Shown here: piece after piece, positions 1-5,944 of the stretch
Layout: the number at the start of each line of letters is the position of its first letter
Numbering within the stretch: the first letter of the stretch is position 1
NCBI GenBank assembly: GCA_030037105.1
Contig: JASHRY010000233.1
Location: 1 to 7,929 of the forward strand
Length of the DNA stretch: 7,929 nucleotides
Reading direction: 5' to 3'
Origin: Xanthobacteraceae bacterium
Lineage (GTDB): Bacteria > Pseudomonadota > Alphaproteobacteria > Rhizobiales > Xanthobacteraceae
Position numbers and translations under genes: made by a program
The notes under the pieces: model-generated
What the model was told of the DNA's origin: nothing
What the model saw: the letters and a program-made list of their open reading frames with translations, nothing else
Databases searched by the model: none

Positions 1-207
1 GAGCGCGCGCTCAAGGAAGCCAAGGCCAAGGGCCACAAGCTCGTGATCCTGGTCGGCGACGAGCCGTATTACGGCAAGGCTGGCTTCAAGCCCATTTCGC
101 CGGGACGCGCGGTCATGCCCGGTCCGGTCGATCCGGCGCGGCTTCTCGTCGCCGAGCTTGCCGATGGTGCCTTTGACGGCGTGTCCGGTCCGATCAAGCC
201 GGATTGA
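1..207 (+). CDS. GNAT family N-acetyltransferase, COG3153-like (3' end only)
   Basis: The frame is open from the first base to a TGA at 205-207, giving the last 68 residues of a protein whose start lies outside the window. The segment carries the end of a GNAT fold: an alpha helix (ALKEAKAKGHK), then a strand and turn LVILVGDEPYYGKAGFKPI. This is the acetyl-CoA-binding end typical of the COG3153 (YhbS-like) predicted acetyltransferases, whose usual form is LVGDxxYYxxxGF. The later PGPVDPARLLVAEL stretch also fits the C-terminus of that family in alphaproteobacteria. The family transfers an acetyl group from acetyl-CoA to an amine; the substrate is unknown. The gene converges on the envelope operon with only 4 bases between the two stop codons. 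Family assignment is fairly secure; the specific function is not. Confidence 0.85.
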   Translation, partial: ERALKEAKAKGHKLVILVGDEPYYGKAGFKPISPGRAVMPGPVDPARLLVAELADGAFDGVSGPIKPD

Positions 208-211
208 CGCC

Positions 212-2278
212 TCAACGCCCCTCGCGCGCCCAGGTGCCGGCGAGGCTGCCGAGCAGGAGCAGGAGGCCGATGAGGCCGGCGAAGAGCGGCAGCACGGCGA
301 TGCCGCGCACGACGCTCGCCTCGCGCATCTTCAAGCCGATCCAGTCGTCGCCCGTGTAGGTGTCGCCGGAACGCACGGCGAGGATGCGCGGCACGTGAAC
401 TCCGCTGCCGTCGTCGAGCCGCCGGGAATCGCCGCCGGTCGCCGCGGTGATCGGCGCCAGCACCTCGGTCGTCGAGGTCACGTCGGCGAACTCGCGCGGA
501 TTGGCCGGGCCGATATTGACGAGCGCATTGAGCTTGCCGTCGGTGGCGCGCCACAGGCCGAGTTCGTTGGCCGTCACCTCGCCTTCCCACAGGCCCGGTT
601 CCTTCGGCGCGAGCTTGAGGGTGCGGGTCGATCCCGACGGCGACGTCAAGGTCACGTCGGCCACGTCGTCCGCCATGGTCTGCCGGCGCACCACGAGGCT
701 ATGCCCGCTGACAATGAGCCGCAGCGCCTCCTCCTCGAGGTCCGGCTCCTTCATCAGCCAATGCGACAGCCGGCGCAACAGATCGAGATGCGGGCCGCCG
801 CCTTCGAAGCCGCGCGCCCACAGCCAGATGTGGTCGGACAGAAGCAGCGCCACGCGTCCCTCGCCCTGGCGCGAGAGGACGAGCAGCGGCTTGTTGTCCG
901 GCCCCTGCATCAGCGCCGTGCCGGTGATGTTCCTGGTATCGATCAGACGGAACCAGCGGCTCCAGTGCGGCGGATCGCTGTCGGAGCCGGCGAGGTCGCG
1001 GGTCACCGGATGCCGCTTGCCCAGCTCGGTGAGGCGGGCGCGGAAGCCCTGCTCGGTGATGCTGCCGCTCGGCTCAGCCGGCAGGATGGCTTCGAGCGGC
1101 GTGCGCCAGATGCTGCTCGGGCTCGCGTAATCCGGTCCGGCGGCGACCAGCACCGCGCCGCCGTCGCGCACGTAGCGCGTGATGTTGTCGAAATAGATGA
1201 ACGGCAGCACGCCTTGCTGCGCGTAGCGGTCGAAGATGATGAGCTGGAACTCGCCGATCTTCTGCTGGAACAATTCGCGCGTCGGGAATGCGATCAGCGA
1301 CAGCTCGTTGATCGGCGTGCCGTCCTGCTTCTCCGGCGGGCGCAAAATCGTGAAATGGACGAGATCGACCGAGGCGTCCGACTTGAGCAGGTTGCGCCAG
1401 GTGCGCTCGCCGGCATTCGGCTCGCCGGAGACCAACAGCACGCGCAGCTTGTCGCGCACGCCGTCGACCGACACCACGGCGCGGTTGTTGACCAGGGTCA
1501 GCTCCCCCGCGAGCGGTGCAGCTTCGATCTCGACGATGTTCGCGCCGCCGTGCGGGATCGGGATCTCGACGTGCTGCGGCACGCCGACCGGGACCGCGCG
1601 CGTCTCCACTACCTCGCCGTCGCGGCGCACCGTTACCGCGGCGGTGCGCTCGTCCGCGCCTTGATCCTCGACCTTGTAGGTGATGGTCTGCGACTGGCCG
1701 ACGATGCCGAAGCGCGGCGCCGCGATCAACGCAACCCGGCGGTCGCGCTCGTTCTTGCTGCCGGTGATGAGCGCGTGGACGGGCGCGGAGAAACCGAGCG
1801 CGCCGGCGTCCGCGGGCACGTCGTGGACGCGCCCGTCGGTGATCATGACGACGCCGGCGACGCGATCCGGCGGCACGTCGGCGAGGCTCGTGCCGAGCGC
1901 GCTGAACAGTCGCGTGCCGTCGGTCTCGCCGTCCGACTGGCCGGCCTCGATGACGCGCACGTCGAGCCCGGGAATGCGGCTGAGCCGGGCGACGACGGCG
2001 GCCCGCGCCTGCTCGGTCTGCCGCGCGCGGTCGCCGAAATTCTGGCTCGGGCTCTTGTCGACGACGACGACCGCGACCGAGTCGAGCGGGTCGCGATGCT
2101 CGCTGGTGAGCGAAGGATTGGCGAGCGCGAGCACGATGAGCGCCAGCGCCAGCGCGCGCACGGCGGCGCCGCGGCTGCGCGCCACGAACAGCAGCAGCGA
2201 CAGGACGCAGGCCGCGGCGATGACCGCCCACAGAACGTGGACGCCAATAAGCGGGGCGAACGCCACATCGAGATTCAT
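212..2278 (-). CDS. Membrane protein with VWA-like and glutamine amidotransferase-like domains, last gene of the MoxR/DUF58 envelope operon
   Basis: This is a 688-residue protein from the ATG at 2278. Two hydrophobic segments lie near the N-terminus (about residues 8-34 and 38-56) and one at the C-terminus (about 657-681), so most of the chain probably sits on one side of the inner membrane, likely the periplasm. A VWA-like domain (about 66-175) keeps the metal-site motif DKSPS (D74, S76, S78) and a later MITDGR (T147, D148). Residues about 278-510 resemble the catalytically inactive class I amidotransferase-like domain found in this family (LRVLLVSGEP, FQLIIFDRY, GGAVLVAAGPD, GRVALLLSDH). 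It matches the fourth gene of the R. leguminosarum RL3499-RL3502 type operon in architecture. A GTG at 2287 would add 3 residues and overlap vapC; the ATG is preferred because N-LDVAFAPL suits the first membrane segment either way. No purine-rich ribosome site precedes either start. Exact biochemical role is unknown. Confidence 0.88.
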   Translation of the reverse strand: MNLDVAFAPLIGVHVLWAVIAAACVLSLLLFVARSRGAAVRALALALIVLALANPSLTSEHRDPLDSVAVVVVDKSPSQNFGDRARQTEQARAAVVARLSRIPGLDVRVIEAGQSDGETDGTRLFSALGTSLADVPPDRVAGVVMITDGRVHDVPADAGALGFSAPVHALITGSKNERDRRVALIAAPRFGIVGQSQTITYKVEDQGADERTAAVTVRRDGEVVETRAVPVGVPQHVEIPIPHGGANIVEIEAAPLAGELTLVNNRAVVSVDGVRDKLRVLLVSGEPNAGERTWRNLLKSDASVDLVHFTILRPPEKQDGTPINELSLIAFPTRELFQQKIGEFQLIIFDRYAQQGVLPFIYFDNITRYVRDGGAVLVAAGPDYASPSSIWRTPLEAILPAEPSGSITEQGFRARLTELGKRHPVTRDLAGSDSDPPHWSRWFRLIDTRNITGTALMQGPDNKPLLVLSRQGEGRVALLLSDHIWLWARGFEGGGPHLDLLRRLSHWLMKEPDLEEEALRLIVSGHSLVVRRQTMADDVADVTLTSPSGSTRTLKLAPKEPGLWEGEVTANELGLWRATDGKLNALVNIGPANPREFADVTSTTEVLAPITAATGGDSRRLDDGSGVHVPRILAVRSGDTYTGDDWIGLKMREASVVRGIAVLPLFAGLIGLLLLLGSLAGTWAREGR

Positions 2279-2280
2279 AT

Positions 2281-2679
2281 TCAACACATCATTGTTCGGA
2301 CATAACCGGCGCGCGAATAGGCCAAAATGTCCCTATCGCGCGTCATCAGCACCATGCGGGCCTCGCGCGCCGTGGCGATGATGATGCGATCGGCCGGATC
2401 GCTCGGCGGCGAACCGGGCAATTCGCACGAGCCGGCAAGGATCTCGACCGTAAGTTCAGACATCGCTGCTTCCATCATGTGTAAGGTTTGCCGAAACCAT
2501 TTGACGACCGGCATCGCCAATACAATTCGGTTCTTACGGACGAGGTTGGCAATTTCCCAGACGCTGATCGGCGACACATTCAGTTTGCCTTCGGCGGCCG
2601 CTTTGCGCGCTTCGGCGGCGAGCTCGATGCCCTCGGCCAGCCACAGAACGGCGCATGTGTCGAGCAGAAGATCACTCAT
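2281..2679 (-). CDS. vapC: Type II toxin VapC, PIN-domain ribonuclease
   Basis: This 132-residue protein is the usual size for a VapC toxin. It shows the PIN-domain layout of the group with LLDTCAVLWL at the start: acidic residues D7 (LLDTC), E42 (SVWEIA), D97 (DPADRII) and D115 (MTRDRDIL) fall where the four metal-binding catalytic residues belong. All four are present, so the enzyme looks active. PIN toxins of this kind cleave RNA in the cytoplasm and are held inactive by a co-encoded antitoxin; the RNA target cannot be told from sequence. The start ATG lies inside the last codons of the antitoxin gene (8-base overlap, ATGAGTGA), a classic coupling arrangement; a GGAAGAGGG stretch about 11 bases upstream could be its ribosome site. 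The gene interrupts the envelope operon and has visibly lower G+C than its neighbours (30 of 60 bases in 2521-2580 by hand count). Confidence 0.92.
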   Translation of the reverse strand: MSDLLLDTCAVLWLAEGIELAAEARKAAAEGKLNVSPISVWEIANLVRKNRIVLAMPVVKWFRQTLHMMEAAMSELTVEILAGSCELPGSPPSDPADRIIIATAREARMVLMTRDRDILAYSRAGYVRTMMC

Positions 2680-3058
2680 TTAGAAGCCGGCCCTCTTCCG
2701 CATTCCACCTAGCTGTGGGCGCCGCGAGATCCGTGCCGGCCAGAATCGTGACCGTGCCGGCCATGCAGCCCCAGGGATCGCGCTTTGGCGACGATGCCGC
2801 AGGCGGAAAAGATTGAATCGAGCGCCGAAAAGTAACCTTGCGTCCAACCAGATCGATCGTCTCGGTGCGCCAGCCGGACTTTAGCCAGGCGCGGGCATGG
2901 GAATGGCCGGCCGCATCGTTGGCCCACCAGGCTTCATGCCGGTAGGCGCTTTTGGGCAACTTGAAGCCCAAGACCCGCTCGATTTCGCCAAAGCTCAGGC
3001 GCTGGATCGCGCGTTTTTTCCGCGCCAGGAACTGCGGCAATGCTTCGTATTTACTCAT
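2672..3058 (-). CDS. Putative hybrid antitoxin of VapC: DUF7662-like N-terminal domain plus VapB/Phd-like toxin-binding tail
   Basis: This is a 128-residue protein from the ATG at 3058. Residues about 3-79 (KYEALPQFL, LSFGEIERVLGFKLPKSA, EAWWAND, HSHARAWLKSGW, VTFRR) match my recollection of the small DUF7662 family, with its FxEIE, LPxSA, WWxN and HSxAxAWLxxGW signature. After a linker (80-94), residues 95-128 (DPWGCMAGTVTILAGTDL, then APTARWNAEEG) resemble the C-terminal tail of VapB/Phd-type antitoxins, where a G-x-x-x-G-x-V/I segment and acidic residues occupy the PIN active-site groove. Position directly upstream of vapC with an 8-base overlap supports the antitoxin role, which is inferred. 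A TTG at 3073 would give 133 residues; the ATG is preferred because the family begins right at M-S/T-K-Y and GAAGAAG lies 6 bases upstream. No classic AbrB, RHH, HTH or Phd fold is recognisable, so how it would bind DNA, if it does, is open. Confidence 0.78.
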   Translation of the reverse strand: MSKYEALPQFLARKKRAIQRLSFGEIERVLGFKLPKSAYRHEAWWANDAAGHSHARAWLKSGWRTETIDLVGRKVTFRRSIQSFPPAASSPKRDPWGCMAGTVTILAGTDLAAPTARWNAEEGRLLNE

Positions 3059-3095
3059 CGCGAGCTTCTTCAATTCGAGGCGCGGATTTAGTCAT
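3051..3095 (-). other. Possible 14-codon leader ORF overlapping the antitoxin start
   Basis: An ATG at 3095-3093 opens a short frame (MTKSAPRIEEARDE) ending in TAA at 3053-3051, so that its last codons overlap the preferred antitoxin ATG at 3058 in another frame. If translated, it could deliver ribosomes to the antitoxin start. The upstream ribosome site is poor and such short frames arise by chance, so this is only a possibility. Confidence 0.15.
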
Positions 3096-3115
3096 ATGAA
3101 CTTACTATCGTCCAA
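3086..3115 (-). promoter_or_regulatory. Weak candidate promoter for the antitoxin-toxin genes
   Basis: On the minus strand TTGGAC (3115-3110) resembles a -35 box, followed 17-18 bases on by ACTAAA/CTAAAT (3092-3086) as a poor -10 box. The -35 box would overlap the inverted repeat at 3102-3121, so a bound repressor would block it. Only about half of the -10 positions match consensus, and alphaproteobacterial promoters are hard to call by eye. Confidence 0.25.
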
Positions 3116-3121
3116 TAGTAA
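3102..3121. promoter_or_regulatory. Perfect 7-bp inverted repeat, candidate operator of the toxin-antitoxin pair
   Basis: On the plus strand TTACTAT (3102-3108) and ATAGTAA (3115-3121) are exact reverse complements around a 6-base centre, CGTCCA. The repeat lies 7 bases beyond the DUF4159 stop codon and 43 bases ahead of the preferred antitoxin ATG. It is strikingly AT-rich in a very GC-rich setting. Type II antitoxins commonly repress their own operon by binding such dyads, so an operator is the best reading. A terminator is less likely because the stem has only two G:C pairs, and no T run follows it on either strand. Confidence 0.45.
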
Positions 3122-3127
3122 AATCCC

Positions 3128-5944
3128 CTACTGCCCGAGCCGTTCGAGCAGCGCCGGCACGTGCACCTGGTCGGCCTTGTAGTTGCCGGTGAGCGTGTAC
3201 ATGACGATGTTGACGCCGGCGCGAAAAGCCATCTCGCGCTGGCGCGGCTCGCCTTCGACCATCGGCAGCATGGGCTGGCCGTCGGGCCGCATCGCCCAGG
3301 CGCCGGCAAAGTCGTTCGACGTGATGAGGATCGGCGACACGCCGTCGCCGCCGCGGGCCGGACGGCGCGACGCCTCGTCCCCGCTCTCCGGCGGCAAGGC
3401 CTGGACCCAGAGCTGGCCGGAGTCGAAGCGGCCGGGGAAATCGCGCAACAGATAGAACGTCTTGGTCAGCACATGATCGCGCGGCACCGGCTCGAGCGCG
3501 GGAATATCGAGCGAGGAGAGGATTTTGCGCAGTTCGAGCATGCCGGGGCTGCGCGTTTCGCCGCCGAAGCCGGGCGGCGCCGCGACGGCGTCGCGCGTAT
3601 CGAACAGAATGGTGCCGCCGTTTTTCATGTACGTATCGATGCGCTTGAGCGCTTCGTCGGAAGGACGCGCGGCGCCGGGCACGATCGGCCAATAGATCAG
3701 CGGATAGAAAACCAGCTCGTCGCGCGCTATGTCGAGGCCGATCGGATCACCCGGCTCGAGCGCGGTGCGCTGCGCGAGGAAGAGCGTGAGGCCGGCGAGG
3801 CCGGCTTTGCTGATCGAATCGACGTCGGTATTGCCGGTCACGACATAGGCGAGCCTGGTTTCCAGCGCCGCCGGCGGCACGTCCGTGTTCTCCGCATCCC
3901 CGGCATGGGCGCGCGGCGTCATGAGCGCAAGCGTCGCGACGACAATCGCCGCGGCGGCGGTGGCGCGCGAGGCGCGCGGAACAAGCCGCGCAATGCCGCC
4001 GCCGAGATAGAGCACGATCAGCGTGTCGAGCGCAAAAAGGCCGAGCGCGGCGAGGAAGATCGGCCCTCGCAAGTCCTGCGGCTCGCTCTTGCGGTAGATT
4101 TCGCGCGTGGCATGGAGTGCGCCGAAATCGAGCGGGAGCAGGCGGTCGGCCGGGGCGAGGGTGTTGACGGCGAGGAAATTTTCGGCCGGGCCGTAATAGC
4201 CCGGCGGGTGGTCGGCGGTGGCGCTGCCGGTAAAATCCGCCGGCACCGGCCGCGCCGTCGGCGGCGGCGAGACGAAGCCGCCGAAGCCGTCGAGCACGCG
4301 GCTCGGCGCCACCGCTTCATGCACATTCCTTGTCTTGGCGTTGCCGGTCGCGGCGACATGGGCGGTGCCGGCAAGCGCGACGATGCGCTTGAGCATCTCG
4401 ACGAAGGCGCCCGAGAGCGGCAAATCGGACCAGCGCGTGTCGCCGGTAACGTGAAACAGCACGATCAGGCCCTTGCCGCGGCGCGCGGCGGTCACGAGCG
4501 GTGTGCCGTCGGCGAGCGTCGCCCAGGTGTTCTCGGTCAGCGCGGCATCGGGTTCCGCCAGAACCTGGCGGCTGACGGTCACGTCGCTGGGCACGGTCAT
4601 GCCGTTGAACGGGCTTTCATGCGAGAACGCGGCGAGCGGCTGCGGCTTGTCCCAGCTCAGGCTGCCGCCGAGGATGCGGCCGCCGCGCCGCAGCCGCACC
4701 GGAACGAGATCGTCGTTCGACGCGGCGAGCCGCGGTCCGGCGAAACGCACCAGCACGCCGCCGTTCTCGATCCAACGGGCGAGGCGGTCATGCGCCTCGC
4801 CGGCGACGGTGCCGACGTCGGCGAGGATCAGCATCGGCAGGTTCTGATCGATGAAATGCGTCACCGCTTCGGCCGGCGACTCGCCTTGCGCGAGCCGCAG
4901 ATCGGCGAAAGGCTCGAGCGCGCGCTCGATATAATAGCTCGACGACAGGAGCGGCTGCGAGGTGTCGGCGGTGGCGCCGGAGACGATGCCGATTGTGCGG
5001 CGGCTCCAGCGCTTGTCGAGCAATTGCACGGCGCCGGCCGAGCGCTCGCCGGCGATCTCGATGCGGGCAATATCGTTGCGGATTTTGACCGGCAGATCGA
5101 AGGCGGCCTCGGTCTCGCTTGCGGCGGGCTTGAATGCAAACGAAGCCTCGCCGAGCGTCAGGCCCTTGAGGTCGAGGGCGCGCACGGTGCCGGTCGCGGC
5201 CGTGCCCGCGGCCGCGCGCAGCACCTTGACACTCAGCGCGCCGGCCGCGTTGTCGGCGGCCGTGAGCGCGCGGGTCGCCGGAATGCCGCCGGCCACGACC
5301 GTGATCGGACGCTTGCCGATCGCCTGCGCCAGGCCGTTCGCAAACTCGGTGCCGCGGCCGAGATCGATCCCGTCGGAGAGCCAGATCAACTCGACATCGC
5401 CGGCGTCGGCAAGGAAGCGCGCGATCGCCGGCAGCGCCTCGGTGCGATCGACCGTATAGGGCCGCGGCTTGATCTGATGCAGGCGCACGCGCGCCGAACC
5501 GGCGGTCGCGAACGAGATGTCGCGCGCGCCCTCCGACAGCGGCACCAGCGCCACGGCGCGATGATCGTTCGCCGCGCGCGCGATGATGTCGTCGGCGGTG
5601 CGCAGGCGCGCATCCCAGGTCGCGGCGGCCGCCCAGCCGTCATCGATCAGGATGGCAATCGGCGCGCGGGTCCTCGTGCTCGCCAGCGGCGGATTCCACA
5701 ACGGACCGGCGGCGGCGATGATGACGAGCGCGGCCAGCGCCAGCCGCATGAGCGTGAGCCACCACGGCGTGCGTGCCGGGGTCTGCTCCTTGGGCGCGAT
5801 CTCGAAGAGGAGCCGGGTCGGCGGGAAGTCGATGCGGCGCGGGCGCGGCGGAATCAGGCGCAAGAGCCACCACAGCACGGGCAGGGTCAAGAGCCCGATG
5901 AGGACCAGCGGTTCGGCGAAGCCGAGCGGCAGTCCGCCGATCAT
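3128..5944 (-). CDS. BatA/DUF4159 double-anchor membrane protein of the envelope operon
   Basis: This 938-residue protein is close to the usual length for this family in Hyphomicrobiales. In order: a BatA-type N-terminal double membrane anchor (hydrophobic about 8-30 and 62-83, with PPRPRRIDFPPTRLLFEI between); a degenerate VWA-like region (about 96-220) in which the expected DxSxS is replaced by DDGWA; an amidotransferase-like stretch (about 365-405, LPMLILADVG, WIENGGVLVRFAGPR); two more hydrophobic segments (about 625-648 and 660-677); and a C-terminal DUF4159 domain (about 690-935, with YPLIYWPI, MKNGGTILFDTRD and VMYTLTGNYKADQVH). It probably sits in the inner membrane with large periplasmic parts and works with the MoxR ATPase and DUF58 protein in envelope maintenance, as in the R. 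leguminosarum operon. The ATG at 5944 overlaps the DUF58 stop by 4 bases (ATGA) and has GAGGA 7 bases upstream. The frame stays open upstream to 6670, but that part only shadows DUF58. Confidence 0.92.
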   Translation of the reverse strand: MIGGLPLGFAEPLVLIGLLTLPVLWWLLRLIPPRPRRIDFPPTRLLFEIAPKEQTPARTPWWLTLMRLALAALVIIAAAGPLWNPPLASTRTRAPIAILIDDGWAAAATWDARLRTADDIIARAANDHRAVALVPLSEGARDISFATAGSARVRLHQIKPRPYTVDRTEALPAIARFLADAGDVELIWLSDGIDLGRGTEFANGLAQAIGKRPITVVAGGIPATRALTAADNAAGALSVKVLRAAAGTAATGTVRALDLKGLTLGEASFAFKPAASETEAAFDLPVKIRNDIARIEIAGERSAGAVQLLDKRWSRRTIGIVSGATADTSQPLLSSSYYIERALEPFADLRLAQGESPAEAVTHFIDQNLPMLILADVGTVAGEAHDRLARWIENGGVLVRFAGPRLAASNDDLVPVRLRRGGRILGGSLSWDKPQPLAAFSHESPFNGMTVPSDVTVSRQVLAEPDAALTENTWATLADGTPLVTAARRGKGLIVLFHVTGDTRWSDLPLSGAFVEMLKRIVALAGTAHVAATGNAKTRNVHEAVAPSRVLDGFGGFVSPPPTARPVPADFTGSATADHPPGYYGPAENFLAVNTLAPADRLLPLDFGALHATREIYRKSEPQDLRGPIFLAALGLFALDTLIVLYLGGGIARLVPRASRATAAAAIVVATLALMTPRAHAGDAENTDVPPAALETRLAYVVTGNTDVDSISKAGLAGLTLFLAQRTALEPGDPIGLDIARDELVFYPLIYWPIVPGAARPSDEALKRIDTYMKNGGTILFDTRDAVAAPPGFGGETRSPGMLELRKILSSLDIPALEPVPRDHVLTKTFYLLRDFPGRFDSGQLWVQALPPESGDEASRRPARGGDGVSPILITSNDFAGAWAMRPDGQPMLPMVEGEPRQREMAFRAGVNIVMYTLTGNYKADQVHVPALLERLGQ

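Larger units (their letters stand above)
2281..3127. other. Toxin-antitoxin cassette inserted in the envelope operon
   Basis: The segment from just after the DUF4159 stop codon to just before the last envelope gene holds only the antitoxin, vapC and their control region. Hand counts give 25 G+C of 60 at 3061-3120 and 30 of 60 at 2521-2580, against 47 of 60 at 5221-5280 inside the neighbouring operon gene. Together with the break in an otherwise tightly packed conserved operon, this suggests acquisition by transfer. No terminal inverted repeats, target-site duplication or transposase were found at the edges, so the mechanism of entry is not visible. Confidence 0.6.

Noticed and set aside
184..203. 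TCCGG...CCGGA inverted repeat near the convergent stop codons as a terminator.
   Set aside because: Only 5 paired bases with a 10-base loop and no T run; inside coding sequence of a GC-rich genome this is expected by chance.
2133..2155. Repeated GCCAGCGCCAGCG-like strings, also near 5735 and 6500.
   Set aside because: They encode Ala/Leu-rich membrane or helical segments (e.g. ALALAL) within good genes and are codon-level repeats, not DNA elements.
158..2305. A 715-codon open frame on the plus strand opposite the 688-residue membrane protein gene.
   Set aside because: Composition (Arg, Asp, Ala, His, Gln runs) is typical of a shadow frame; it also overlaps the end of the acetyltransferase.
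3102..3124. The dyad at 3102-3121 as an intrinsic terminator for the upstream part of the operon.
   Set aside because: The stem is AT-rich with two G:C pairs, and on the minus strand the T-run precedes the stem instead of following it.
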